Positions 1-11,589 are shown, counted from the first letter of the stretch. The stretch is 64,000 bases of DNA from Siphlonurus alternatus (GCA_949825025.1 OX463788.1:23037369-23101368); one strand, 5' to 3'. The notes: generated from the sequence alone by a model not told the origin. A program made the numbers and translations.

Positions 1-129
1 GGCAGATGGCGAGGATCAGTGTAAGGACAAGTCACCTATTAGAATAAAAGTATAAAATATCGTATTATATATAAAAGTAAATAAGCTAAATATTGTCACC
101 TCCAAACACAGAAGTTACAGGGGACTTAA

Positions 130-484
130 TTAAGGGTAAGGTAACGCCACCAATGTTAAAAAAAATCCCTCTCACAAAAATTCTGAAAAAAATTTAAAAT
201 GTTCTCCTCTATACCCCCTATCAGTACCTAAAATATCAGGTATACAAATACGATCTAGTTTTTGAGTTATAAATTTTTAAAGTTGACTACTTTAACATGG
301 AGAAATGAAACTCCCATGTTAAATTGGTCAACTTTAAAAATTCATAACTCAAAAACTAGATCGTATTTGTATACCTGATATTTTAGCTACTGATAGGGGG
401 TGTAGAGGAGAACATTTTAAATTTTTTTCAGAATTTTTGTGAGAGGGATTTTTTTTAACATTGGTGGCGTTACCTTACCCTTAA
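130..484. mobile_element. Hairpin MITE family A, copy 1 (TTAA-flanked)
   Basis: An almost perfect 355 bp palindrome begins TTAAGGGTAAGGTAACGCC and ends with its complement. The loop is GGAGAAATGAAACTCC. Confidence 0.9.
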
Positions 485-650
485 ATACTATGAGGAGCAT
501 CACTATTATCGTAATTTATACTTTATAATTTTTCTCTAGGGTTTATAAATATTTATAAATTGTGTATTTGCCATGATGTTTTTTAAGAATTGATAACTTA
601 GCTTTTAATTGCTTAAAACAACATACCAGTTGAAATTTTTTGCTATATAA
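485..650. other. AT-rich spacer
   Basis: AT-rich sequence between the family A hairpin and the next TIR element. No feature is visible. Confidence 0.5.
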
Positions 651-2548
651 CCCTATCTCTACGGTCTGGTTGAACCTGGTAAGGTGGCTGGTAGACTCTT
701 ACAAGCACTAAACCAGCAGTGCTGGTAAGCCGTACCTGTTCTTACCAGCCATCATGAAATGCTGATAAGCCGAACCAGGGCATACCAGGCAATACCAGCC
801 ACTGTCTGGTATTGCCTGGTATGATTTACCAGAAGATCTTGTAACTATATATACCAATTTGTTATTATTTTTTAAATATTATTAATTTAACATATTAATT
901 AAAATATAATAATATTTTATATTATAATTATAATTTATACATAAATTATTTAATTAAATAATTTATTGATATACACTGTAAATATAGATTAATTATACAA
1001 TTTAATTTTTATACTGTGTGGATCGACTGTTGATGAGAATTTACCAAAATACTAAAAAAAAAAAAAAAACAAAAAAAAAACATTAATTATGGAATGAATT
1101 GATTTATTTTAATTAATAATTTATTTAAAAATTAAGGCTAAGGTAACGCCACCAATGTTAAAAAAAATCCCTCTCACAAAAATTCTGAAAAAAAATTTAA
1201 AATGTTCTCCTCTATACCCCCTATCAGTACCTAAAATATCAGGTATACAAATACGATCTAGTTTTTGAGTTATAAATTTTTAAAGTTGACTACTTTAACA
1301 TGGAGAAATGAAACTCCCATGTTAAATTGGTCAACTTTAAAAATTCATAACTCAAAAACTAGATCGTATTTGTACACCTGATATTTTAGCTACTGATAGG
1401 GGGTGTAGAGGAGAACATTTTAAATTTTTTTCAGAATTTTTGTGAGAGGGATTTTTTTTAACATTGATGGCGTTACCTTACCCTTAATACAAATTTTCAG
1501 TCGGTTTTATTAGTCACTGACACCTGGTGGTGAAAAAGTGAAGCATCATAGCAAAACATATGGAAGTGATTGAAGATGTCAACAACCGTGAAAATGACCT
1601 GTTTTACTGTTAAAATTGTGTTATAAAGTGACTTTGGAGGTAAAAAAACATCTTAACAGTAATAAATAAATCATACTGCTTAGGTGTAGGCATTAATGAT
1701 TTACTTTTGTGCTCACAGAAACCCATAATCAAGGAAAAACCATAAGTCAACTGCAGATCATTGCAGACACAATGCCAGCAGTTTGTTCTTCTTGCTCTTC
1801 ATTATTTTCCTTGCATGGTAAGTACATATTTTTATTTTGAATATTTTATGTTTCTCATCATTCAAATTAAAATCAAATATTTAATAAAAGCATACCTTCA
1901 TGTTTTTTTTATTTATTTCAAAGATCGAATTGAATGATCAGAATCAAGATTATGCCACAACATTTTGAATCAAAGTTTTAATGTTTAATGTACTGTGCCC
2001 TGCAGGAATTGGCATACTGTGAGCCACTGAAAGATCCCAGACTACAGTATTATGGATGGAAGAGATGCAAGAAGAGTCCCTTTAAAAAGTTTCCTTCCAT
2101 TCCTTAAATTTATTTCTAAATATGATTTCTGTGGCCGCCATTTTACCCGCATATCCCCACCCCGTCCCCACCTCTCAGATGTCAGCACTGCATAAGTCAA
2201 AACAAGTTTTGAGTGTATCATTTAAGTACCAAATAAAAATTTTAAATTTATTTTTTCTGTACTTTTTCGTATATAGAAAATTAAAAAATGATTTTTGATA
2301 CTAAAAAAAACTAGCAAACAGCATATTTTAAGGCAGGAGGAGGGGGAGGGAAATTTTGATCTAAGCTTGCCAGGTAAGACCTGGTATCCCATACCAGCAC
2401 ACCAGGTAAAATCTTACCAGCCAGGCTATGCAGAGTGACCATTTCTTACCAGCCAGGCTGGTACGGATATAATGTTAAATTGTACCAGCAGATGGCCAAG
2501 TTTGTTACCAGGCACCTTACCAGGTTCAACCAGACCGTAGAGATGGGG
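651..2548. mobile_element. 1.9 kb TIR element with CTTACCAGCC subterminal repeats
   Basis: Ends of about 36 bp are inverted copies of CCCTATCTCTACGGTCTGG (right end CCCCATC...). Both ends carry many TTACCAGC / GCTGGTA motifs (651-835 and 2365-2548). A family A hairpin (1132-1487) is nested inside. An AG-GT-bordered open stretch at 1721-1818 could be a transposase exon remnant but is unsupported. I found no clear target duplication. Confidence 0.8.
1132..1487. mobile_element. Hairpin MITE family A, copy 2
   Basis: A near-identical 356 bp copy of the hairpin at 130-484, with TTAA at both ends, inserted inside the 651-2548 element. Confidence 0.9.
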
Positions 2549-2791
2549 AATTACATATAATTTATATATTAATATATAAATTATATGTAATGTATCTCTT
2601 GAAACTTTACTTAATTGATATATATCTTTATATTTTTTATTTATTTATATATGTTTTACTTTTTTTATATATATATAAAGCTGTGCATGCAATGAAGTTG
2701 AATAGTTGCATCTGTGATTATACTGTATACAATTCTTATTCTGATCAATTCTTATTTAACTTTAACATAAATTTTCGCTGCCTTTTGAGCC
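2549..2791. other. AT-rich spacer
   Basis: Sequence dominated by A and T with ATATAT runs. No gene or repeat family was recognised. Confidence 0.5.
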
Positions 2792-2884
2792 TTAAGGGTA
2801 AGGTAACGCCACCAATGTTAAAAAAAATCCCTCTCACAAAAATTCTGAAAAAAATTTAAAATGTTCTCCTCTATACCCCTATCA

Positions 2885-3140
2885 TTGGAAATGTACAATT
2901 GTAATCAGCCAAATTACAATTGTAATTTGCCTCATTACAATTGTAATTTGGCTGATTACAATTGTAAAATTTGGATTGCAATTGTAACACTTGGTTACAA
3001 TTGTATTGTTCTTTAATTACAATTGTAATACTTGGAATTGCAATTTTAACTTTTGATTACAATTGTAATACTTGGAATTGCAATTGTACTCAGGTTCTGA
3101 TACAATTGCAACACTTGGATTACAATTGTAATTTTAATGG
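2885..3140. repeat. Left subterminal array of ACAATTGTAA palindromes
   Basis: About a dozen copies of the self-complementary word ACAATTGT(AA) or one-base variants at roughly 18-25 bp spacing, just inside the left end of the element. The right end (4890-5045) mirrors it. Confidence 0.85.
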
Positions 3141-3339
3141 ATTTAAAGTGTTATATATAATATACTACATAATATATATACTACAGAGTAGAATTAATTA
3201 ATATATACATTTAAATTCATTAATTTATTTAACTTAATATTTTTTATGTTAATTTTTTGGCTTTAACGTATATCTTAGGTACTATTAAGAAGATTCAATT
3301 GAAAGTATTAATTTATTAAATTTTCATTATTTTGGAAAG

Positions 3340-3950
3340 GCTCGACCCCTTAATGGGGTACGTACCGCCCTTCAATTTAAACAATAATAATAATAATAAT
3401 TAATTCAGATCGAGATGCATCTTCATTTAATATATGAAAAAATAATGTTCATAAAAAATCAATTTTAATAATTTATACTATAATATATTAGGGGTCAACC
3501 CCCAACCCCAAAGACTTATTATGGTCATATCAATTAACATAAACATTCATCTATGCTGCATGAACCTGTAGTTCTCATTTAGTTTTGCGATATTTTTTTT
3601 TTAAATCTATATATTGAAAAAAATAATAAGGGTCGACCCCTTGAAGGGTCATATAATTAAAAAAGTAAAAAGGTCAGTTGAAGATGTACATTAATTTGAA
3701 ATGTAACAAATATAGTAAGAAAATGAATTCATTTATCTTATCATACGTTAAGGGTCGGTCGCATGATGCGTAATCGACCCTTAGGTAGTCGATCATTATC
3801 CTTCATCAAAAGAACTCGATGCTGCAATGAACTTATATTGAACCTAGTCCTCACAGTTTTTGTCACATATTTTGTTATAAATATTTGCATACTTTTAATA
3901 ATGACCCCTGGTATGCCCAAGGGTCGACCCTTAAAATACGTAAATTACAG
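3340..3950. repeat. Scattered AAGGGTCGACCC motifs
   Basis: Palindromic words such as AAGGGTCGACCCTT, GGTCGACCCCTTGAAGGG and GGGTCAACCCCC recur every 100-200 bp across otherwise AT-rich interior DNA of the same element. Confidence 0.65.
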
Positions 3951-4012
3951 CTCTGAAGAAAATTAAAAGGATAGTCATTTTCAGTCTTGCAATTTTTTAC
4001 GAAAAAACAAAT

Positions 4013-4366
4013 TTAAGGGTAAGGTAACGCCACCAATGTTAAAAAAAATCCCTCACAAATATTCTGAAAAAAATTTAAAATGTTCTCCTCTACACCCCCT
4101 ATCAGTAGCTAAAATATCAGGTATACAAATACGATCTAGTTTTTGAGTTATGAATTTTTAAAGTTGACCAATTTAACATGGGAGTTTCATTTCTCCATGT
4201 TAAAGTAGTCAACTTTAAAATTTTATAACTCAAAAACTAGATCGTATTTGTATACCTGATATTTTAGGTACTGATAGAGGGTGTAGAGGAGAACATTTTA
4301 AATTTTTGTTCAGAATTTTTGTGAGAGGGATTTTTTTTAACATTGGTGGCGTTACCTTACCCTTAA
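4013..4366. mobile_element. Hairpin MITE family A, copy 4 (nested)
   Basis: A 354 bp palindrome with TTAA ends, inserted within the ACAATTGTAA element. Its loop is inverted relative to copy 1. Confidence 0.9.
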
Positions 4367-4725
4367 GGGTCTTTTGACCATTAAGGGTCAAAGGGTCCCA
4401 AATTTAAGGGTCTTCATTAGAACCACCATCAAATTTTACCTTAGGGTCGAAATTTATATAACGTTGCAATGAATTGAACTAAATTTCAGGGTCTTTTGAC
4501 CCTTAAGGGTCGAAGGGTCGCAAATTTAAGGGTCACCATTAGAACCACCATCAAATTTTACCCTAGGATCGAAATTTATATAACGTTGCAATGAAGTGAA
4601 CTAAATTTCAGGGTCTTTTGACCCTGAAGGGTCAAAGGGTCGCACATTAAAAGGTCTTCATTAGAACCGGCACCAAATTTTACCCTAGAAGCAAAATTTA
4701 TACAACGCTGCATTGAAGTTAACCC
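4365..4725. repeat. Tandem repeat, three units of about 122 bp
   Basis: Units starting near 4365, 4487 and 4609 each read AGGGTCTTTTGACC, then AAGGGTC words, then TAGAACCACCATCAAATTTT, then ATATAACGTTGCAATGAA. The third copy is more diverged. Confidence 0.85.
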
Positions 4726-4889
4726 GTATTTTTCCTATAGCTTATTATTTATTTATATAGCTCAATAATCTTCTTCCCATTAAGAAAGCAGTAGCAGCGC
4801 AATGGTAAGTGTATGATCAGCAGTGGTAACCGAAGTGCAGCAACGCAGGTTTGGGTTAGTAGTTAGATCGGTGACCGCTTTTTGTAGAT

Positions 4890-5050
4890 TTTACAATCGT
4901 AATTATTACAATTGTAATAATTGCAATTGTAGTTCAATACAATTGTAATAAGGCCTTTACAATTGTAAAAATTACCATTGTAATATTGCCAAAACACAAT
5001 CGTAATTTTTATGGCTGTACAATTGTAATTATTACAATTGTAAATTTCCA
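4890..5050. repeat. Right subterminal array of ACAATTGTAA palindromes
   Basis: Eight or so copies, some as ACAATCGTAA, end at the inverted terminus TTACAATTGTAAATTTCCA. Confidence 0.85.
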
Positions 5051-5320
5051 CTAGGGGCAGTACCTAAAATATCAGGTATACAAATACGATCTAGTTTTTT
5101 AGTTATAAATTTTTAAAGTTGACTACTTTAACATGGAGAAATGAAACTCCCATGTTAAATTGGTCAACTTTAAAAATTCATAACTCAAAAACTAGATCGT
5201 ATTTGTATACCTGATATTTTAGCTACTGATAGGGGGTGTAGAGGAGAACATTTTAAATTTTTTTCAGAATTTTTGTGAGAGGGATTTTTTTTAACATTGG
5301 TGGCGTTACCTTACCCTTAA

Positions 5321-6281
5321 TTCGTCTATTATATTGATTTTTTATACTTTTATCTAATTTTTAATTACAATAAATTTGCATTGCATATAAATTTATATGT
5401 AAATATATAAGGTTCAACAAAATGCATTTTTACATAAATTAAATACATTTTTAAAAATGTTTATGTATGATGTCCTTCTATAAATTTACTTTTAAATTCT
5501 TAACTAAATTCATGCATTATACTTTTCTAAATCCTAAATTCAAATAACTATAATTTACAATATTTACTACTAGTAAAGTGTTAAAATAGCCAATTAACTT
5601 GTCATAATGTATAGACTTTTAATTGAATTTAAAAGTGTGTTTTAAATATATTATGTTGCTAATGTGATGTTTAAAAGGACACAATTTTATTTATTATAAT
5701 AATTTTATAGATCATATAATTTTAAATATTATGTGGGTATATGTGTTTAAATTAATTAAATTTAGGCTAATTTTAATTAGAATTAAGTATGTTACATATT
5801 TTATGTAATAATTGACGTGATCCATGCTGTACATGGCAGCCTATGATCGAAATAAAAATTTGAATTTGAATTTAAAACTGGTATAGTTATTATACTAATT
5901 AACGCAATAATAAGGAAGAAATGTTACAATAAAAGTGTTTTAACTTTTATTTATTTATAAACATTTTTAAATATTTATATTTATTTTATATATTATATTT
6001 ATATTATTTTATTTATAAACATTTTATGACGTTGAACAATGATATCGCATCAGGGTGATGGACTCGCAGTCTCCGCAGCCTCACCACGTCATAGGCTGGG
6101 TGACTCATAGCCCAAGAAAGTTATTGGGCTGCGCCTCGTCCCATTGTTCAAGTGCACGCATGCACTAATTACCTTACCTGCCACCTGTTTTTTTCAATCC
6201 AGGTAGTAAAGTAACTTGTTGACAACGTTTGAACGCCATTAAAATAATGTACGGTTGAAAGTATTTCAATATTATTACAAT
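5321..6281. other. AT-rich intergenic DNA with one GC-rich patch
   Basis: 5321-6030 is AT-rich with no visible gene. 6030-6170 is GC-richer, bounded by GAACAATG and CATTGTTC in inverted orientation, and may be a degraded small element. Confidence 0.4.
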
Positions 6282-6603
6282 GGAGTATCGACATCAAAAT
6301 TTTTTATAGCAGAAATGGATAGAGGATGAAAAGATATGTTACTCTGATTTTTTTCAGATTTTTTAGGGACCGGGAAGAATTGCTAAAAAGTTTTGGCGAG
6401 GTCGGGTTTGAATCCACGTCCCTTTTGGGTCCTATATATCTTTTATTAAGAGAGGCGGCAAGAGGCGGCACTTTTTCTGCACTTTCAATAATTTTTAAAA
6501 AATAGTTCTTGGGCTCTAAAAAATCTGAAAAAAATCAGAGTAGCATAACTTTGCACCGCCCTCTATCCATTTCTGCAATAAAAAAAATTGAGGTCGGTAC
6601 TCC
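6282..6603. mobile_element. Hairpin MITE family F, copy 1
   Basis: Inverted ends GGAGTATCGACATCAA / ...GAGGTCGGTACTCC. Inner arms carry GCAGAAATGGATAGAGG and TCAGATTTTTTAG. The same arms recur at 41331-41666 and, more diverged, at 41737-42077. Confidence 0.8.
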
Positions 6604-6654
6604 ATTTATTACTGTTTAATTGCTATCTAGGGGGTGCGACAGGCAACATTTCTC

Positions 6655-7060
6655 TGTTTCATGTAGCTGCCATATTGAAGCATGATATTTCTCTCTCTCC
6701 GTAAATTGACTGCTAACCTTGAAGATTTTAGTATCGGACAACAGACGCACTGCACTCGATATTTTCTACTAAAAAACACAACCTTTTCGTAGGGTTGCCT
6801 CCTGACCTTAGACAGATTTTAGATCATTTTATGCATAGAGTTAATATATTTTAATAAAATGCTATGAGGGCAAGCCGACTATATGCATGTACATCTGATG
6901 AACTTTCTCTTACTGAGTCGGCTTCAGAAAAATATTTCCTCTCACATGTCTATTCAACACGCTCGTTCTCAAGGTCAGCAGTCAATTCACGCGGAGAGGA
7001 GACTATCATGCTACAATATGTCGGATACCTGAAACATAACCCTCCGTAAGAAAGAGGGTC
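6655..7060. repeat. Imperfect inverted repeat
   Basis: CATATTGAAGCATGATATTT with AATTGACTGCTAACCTTGA (6670-6725) is inverted at 6966-7022 (TCAAGGTCAGCAGTCAATT...CATGCTACAATATG). It is probably an old hairpin MITE. Confidence 0.6.
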
Positions 7061-7377
7061 TTCTGGCCTTCCTGTTACATAGTTCAGTGGTAAGATATAA
7101 AATATCTATAAAGATAAAAGATTAGTGTTGACATATGATATTAGAAATTAGAAATATTTATTTGATCGTTAGGCAGTATACAGTGAGTAAATCACAATAC
7201 AAACATAGATCTTGTCAATATAATATATAAATAAATAATATATTTAGATAATAATTAATGTATAAAAGCCCAAATATTTTTGTCATTTCCAGATTCTTAC
7301 AAGTTAGATAAATATATTTACATTATTTTATTATTTAGATTGAATCACAAATATATAATTTTTTATGCAATAGACTA
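7061..7377. other. AT-rich spacer
   Basis: AT-rich DNA continuing into the 3' end of the minus-strand LINE. It may include its 3' UTR. Nothing else is visible. Confidence 0.4.
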
Positions 7378-9150
7378 TTATGAATATTGTTCAATATTTT
7401 TTCTGGAGACAAATTTAAGCATATCGGTACATGTTATTTTGTAATCACAGTGAAAAAAATCTTTTACATCATAATATTCTTCAAAGATTAGTACTCTTTT
7501 CAATACATTTTTAAATAAAGTGTTATTTTTTACATTTCGGAGCAAGACAGGCAGAAAGTCATAAAACTTTGCCGATTGATAGTATGGACTTTTTTCAAAA
7601 TTAGCATATAAATGAGATGGTACTACTGTTTTGTTTTTATTACGTGTATTATATACATGAATATCTCTATTTTCTGTAAATTGGTCCATATTTTTTCTTT
7701 TGAACATTATTAAATTAAAGATATATATAGATGGCATTGTCATAATACCTAAATCATCAAAATGTGATCTACAAGATTCACGTGGCTTTAACTTTTTCAT
7801 AATTCTAACCAATCTTTTCTGCAAAATAAACATTTTATTTATATTGGAGTAATCTCTACCCCAAAAAATACTGTTAAGAGAAAAACAAGAGTATGTAAAT
7901 GCAAAATATACTGTTAACAAAGTCTTATCTGATACTACATTTTTAAGGGAAAAAAGTGCAAAATTTGCCTTATTAATTTTTTTCCAAAATCTATTTGGTC
8001 GTTCATCCAGCTTAGCGTTTCATCAACAATTAAACCTAAAAATTTTTTTTGAGGCGTGGAATGTATATTAGAATCAGATAATTTTATTAATGGGCTGAGA
8101 TCAGGTATATTTCTAGGAGTATGAAATTGAATATAATTAGTTTTTTTAGGGTTGAGTATTAACCTATTTTGCAAACAATAGTTTTCTAATTCTTTAACTG
8201 CATTATTAGCTTTTTTTGTGAGTTCTTTATAATTTTTAGCTGAAACAATGGCACTAGTATCATCAGCAAATTGGCCTATTTTTTTTTTTTTTTTTTTAAC
8301 TTCTCAACTGAACCCTATTTTAGGGTACTGGCTACAATTAAGTGACTGAATTTAACCTCCCGGCTATTCGTAGACCCTACTTTTGTGGGTCCCTTCCAAA
8401 CCGGGGCGGCCATGGGCTAAGCAATCCATCCCATCATTCGCCTGGCTGTAACTGAGGAAACCATGGAAACCTCAGTCAGGATGGTCGGCAATTGATGGAG
8501 GATGCCATCAATCACCTCCCAGATGCACGAGTGGGTGTTCTTTAGCAATCGCCATTTGTGAAAAGTTTGGCGGTGCATGGCTGGGATCGAACTCACGACC
8601 ATCCGATTACGAATCAGAGGCGTATACCACTGCGTCAAGTGCCCGATGAAATTGGCCTATTTTAGCACTAGGGACTTTTTCTGACAAATCATTTGTAGTT
8701 ATTCCGTAGAGATCAGGAGCCAATTTTGTACCCTGAGGAACCCCTAATCGCACCCCTAATTTATTAGATTTTACTGAATTTGTGGAATTTTGACTATCAA
8801 TGAATTTTATTTCCACATATTGAGTACGGTCAGTGAGATAAGATTTAAAAAATTATAAATTTTTTTCCTTGTACCCCAATTTCGTTTAATTTCTTTAAAA
8901 TTATTTGGGGCTCTAGAGAATCAAATGCTTTTTGCGTGTCAAAAAATAGTCCAATACATTTATTTTTTTTCCAGGTTTTGATAAACGGACTTTAACCAAT
9001 CAAAAGTTGCTGTTTCCGTAGACCTGCTTGCAACAAATCCATGATGGGTCTTACTTATTAAATTATTATCTCTTCTGTGTACGTCCAATTGTAACTTGAT
9101 AAACCCCTCAAACACTTTAGAAACGATATATACGGTATGCATGTATAATA
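7378..9150 (-). pseudogene. Decayed LINE reverse transcriptase (Jockey/CR1-like), split by a SINE
   Basis: Minus-strand fragments in several frames show HHGFVASRST (9142-8960), AFDS-type residues near 8930, GVPQGTKLAPDLYGI with IGQF (to 8650), then after a SINE a QFADD-like tract, NPKKTNYIQF (8174-7935) and a C-terminal region WGRDYSN...QKRLVR...YNTRNK (7920-7378). The order is that of RT motifs 2 to 9 and the post-RT thumb. There is no endonuclease. At least four frame breaks show it is long dead. Confidence 0.88.
8283..8648 (-). mobile_element. tRNA-derived SINE
   Basis: Read on the minus strand from 8648, the head has a box A (GACGCAGTGGTATACGCC), an anticodon arm with 7-base loop TTCGTAA (anticodon CGT, Thr-like) and box B (GGTCGTGAGTTCGATCCC). 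A body and a poly-A tail (the T run at 8281-8299) follow. It is flanked by the 15 bp duplication AAATTGGCCTATTTT at 8268-8282 and 8649-8663, and interrupts the LINE RT between two parts of the same frame region. Confidence 0.92.
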
Positions 9151-9230
9151 TTATTACGGATCGTGGAATCTTTGTTTACATGTAGATTTGACTGTGCGCT
9201 TCGATCGTCTTTTGCTTTATCCCATCCAGA

Positions 9231-9774
9231 CAGTGGCGTCTCGTGACCTAAGATATCGAGGAGGCACAATGACAATTATTGGATTATTGCACTATATGAA
9301 ACTATAAACTATGCAAAAAAACAATTAAAAACTCATTTCTTACATAATTGTTGGCCAACACAAAAAAATACCACTTGCTTCGTGCTTGTATTTTGTTCAA
9401 TAGCTTTTATTATGGTCAAAATCCCAGAAAGAAAGAATCATGGATGCAAGTCAAAAATGAAAAACATCCATACATTGACAATTCTGCTAATAATTTATTT
9501 ATTTTTTTTTTTTTGCGCTATATGCATTTTTTTAAACCTATCTATCAGTAACTGCCACCTGGTAAAACTAACAAAATTTTGAAGTAATCATGTACAGCAT
9601 GCGTGGCAACAAATAATCGTGTTTTGAACTACTTTTTGTTAAAATTTGTGTTCTAAAGTATTGTTTTATTATAAAATATTTAATTTTTTCAGTAAACCAG
9701 AATTTAAATAATTTCCCCTAAATTTTGTGGAGGCCCGGCCTCCCTTAATTGTTTCCTCTGATGAGCCGCCACTG
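9231..9774. mobile_element. hAT-type nonautonomous element with 8 bp duplication
   Basis: Ends are CAGTGGCGTCTCGTGACC and ...GATGAGCCGCCACTG. A perfect 8 bp duplication CATCCAGA lies at 9223-9230 and 9775-9782. The 544 bp interior has no transposase. Confidence 0.88.
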
Positions 9775-9796
9775 CATCCAGACACACTGATATCAC

Positions 9797-9980
9797 TTCC
9801 GCAGACCAAGATAGTGTAGAAGAGATATGATCTGCAAGTGTTTAAAGCCCTGCCAACTTGATGACGTTATGATAGTGCCATAAGAATAACATTGGATGGC
9901 TCTATCATGATGTCACGAAAATGGTCACGTGACTTTGGATGCTCGTACCTCTTCTTCTACACTATCTTGTCCGCAGACAT
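9797..9980. repeat. Short inverted repeat
   Basis: CCGCAGACCAAGATAGTGTAGAAG is present on one side, and its inverted counterpart (CTTCTACACTATCTTG...CCGCAGAC) is at 9955-9980. This looks like a small hairpin element. Confidence 0.55.
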
Positions 9981-10396
9981 ACCTGTCTAGTGGTCCAACT
10001 AAAAAGTGCAACCAGAAACCTAACATCAGACCGTGAAAATATAAATGAACATTGAGATTAACACAAAGGATTGCTGCACCATTTGCCTTTCGTTTAAATT
10101 GATCCACATGGTTTATTTTCATATTTCACAGCATCTCAATCTCGCTCACAAAACATGGGCTGCGCGGTTTATCTCACGCGTATTTTTTTTTAAATTTTTT
10201 TTTCCTATTTCTCCCAGACCAGACTGGCCAGACCGTGATGTAATTATGACGTTTCATACCATGTGAATAAATTTTATCCCCATTTTATACAGACTGCTCT
10301 CAGCCCAGGCTAGACCATGATTTCAGACTCACTCTTAGTCCTGATGACAAGCCAGATGGCTGTAATTTAGTCTGAAAATCCTTCCATCACAACTAG

Positions 10397-10495
10397 CTGT
10401 TCCGTGAATTACTGGTGAAAAAACACAGGAACGTGGTAGAGACAGTGTTGGAAAAGTGGCCGAAGCAATTCACCTTGGCCACATTTGCTGCCAAA
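10397..10495 (+). CDS. Possible orphan exon (unknown protein)
   Basis: An acceptor ACTAG and donor GTAAAA enclose exactly 33 codons in phase 0: LFRELLVKKHRNVVETVLEK then WPKQFTLATFAAK. The composition is protein-like, and the pattern ELL...VVETVLEKWP recalls N-terminal regions of PRAME/LRRC14-type leucine-rich proteins, but the match is weak. No neighbouring exons were found. It could be a fragment of a transposon or of a gene that runs upstream. Confidence 0.33.
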
Positions 10496-10499
10496 GTAA

Positions 10500-11082
10500 A
10501 AATACAAAAGTACATACATGACATTGTACTAACTTTCCCTATCTCTTATTAACATCTCTTTCACCGATACTGTGCCTCCGTCATTGATGATGCAGCTAGA
10601 CATAAATAAAATTTGTCTAAATTATCAGGGGTGTTTTATCCATGTAGAAAAGGGGGGATAAGCAAATGTGGTGGCCACAGCAAAGGGCACATTGAGTTGC
10701 TCCTCTATGCCAAACCTCTTGTGTTCTTGACAAGTTATAAGCTTATATAAAAACATTTCTAAGTGAATGCCCTCTTGATTTTATTCTAATATTGTAAATA
10801 AATTTCATGGGCAGTATATACTGTAGTTACATTACACAGTCACATTAAAATCCATACATATTATACTATAGTTTACATGGTGTTTTAAGAAGTCCTATAT
10901 AAATCACTAGAGGTCAGAAAGAAAGCAATTTGATTTGGGGGAAAAAAAGGTGCCTGAGAAGACAGCTTTAAAAAAAAAAAAAAAAAAAAAAAATGGTGAA
11001 AAAAACACAAAATAATACGTGTAACACTCTATCTGCAAAGACAACAATAAGTTACTGAACTCATAAAAATTTATTGCAGAAA

Positions 11083-11174
<92 letters not shown>

Positions 11175-11412
11175 TATGATGCAAAGTTATATATTATGCC
11201 ACTCTTGGTTGTTTTTCCCATTTTTTGGAGCAAGGAATCTATTTTTTATTTATTTATTTTTAAAAGTGCTTCTCTTTTTGTTTCTACTAAGTCCTCTCCT
11301 TTTATTAATATAAAACATGAGCTTTCAATATTTTTTTTAGAATTAGTCTAATGTAATACTCTTGAACAAATTTAAAGAAGGAGCACCATCTATCAATTCT
11401 GCAATATATATA
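10500..11412. other. No gene seen; poly-A and (TA)n microsatellite
   Basis: Contains an A run at 10971-10992 and an 86-base TA microsatellite at 11083-11168. The open frame across the microsatellite is an artefact of IYIY codons. Confidence 0.7.
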
Positions 11413-11589
11413 CAGTAAAAACTTGTTATTACGTAAATTCAAGGGACCCAGGAAATTGGGTTTACCTTATATCGAGTATACCTTATATCAAGTTTTTCCT
11501 ATACCTACAGTACTAATTATTTTTTACAGGACCTTTACTCCGTTACTTAATGTCGAGTTTTTACCTTATAATAACAAGTTTTTACTGTA
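11413..11589. mobile_element. pogo/Tigger-like MITE, copy 1
   Basis: Ends CAGTAAAAACTTGTTATTAC / AATAACAAGTTTTTACTG with TA on both sides. The body has GGGACCCAGGAAATTGGG and TTACCTTATATCGAG, typical of Tigger-type MITEs. Confidence 0.82.

Larger units (their letters stand above)
2792..5320. mobile_element. Family A hairpin split by a TIR element with ACAATTGTAA arrays
   Basis: 2792-2882 is the left half and 5062-5320 the right half of one family A hairpin. Between them lies an element whose ends are inverted copies of TGGAAATKTACAATTGTAAT. Confidence 0.8.

Noticed and set aside
1721..1818. Exon-like stretch THNQGKTISQLQIIAD... with AG and GTAAGT borders
   Set aside because: Only one short segment inside a TIR element, with no recognisable protein or neighbouring exon. 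Mentioned under that element only.
2885..3180. CRISPR-like look of regularly spaced ACAATTGTAA words
   Set aside because: The repeats are 10 bp palindromes with irregular 8-15 bp gaps in an animal genome, mirrored at the other end of a transposon. They are subterminal motifs, not a CRISPR array.
6864..7049. 61-codon ORF
   Set aside because: It lies in one arm of an old inverted repeat. Ser-rich translation without motif.
8570..8645. A tRNA-Thr gene on the minus strand
   Set aside because: The cloverleaf arms are partial, there is no acceptor-stem closure, and it continues into a SINE body with a poly-A tail and target duplication.
11082..11351. 89-codon ORF
   Set aside because: It starts in the (TA)n microsatellite and encodes IYIYIY. 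Artefact.
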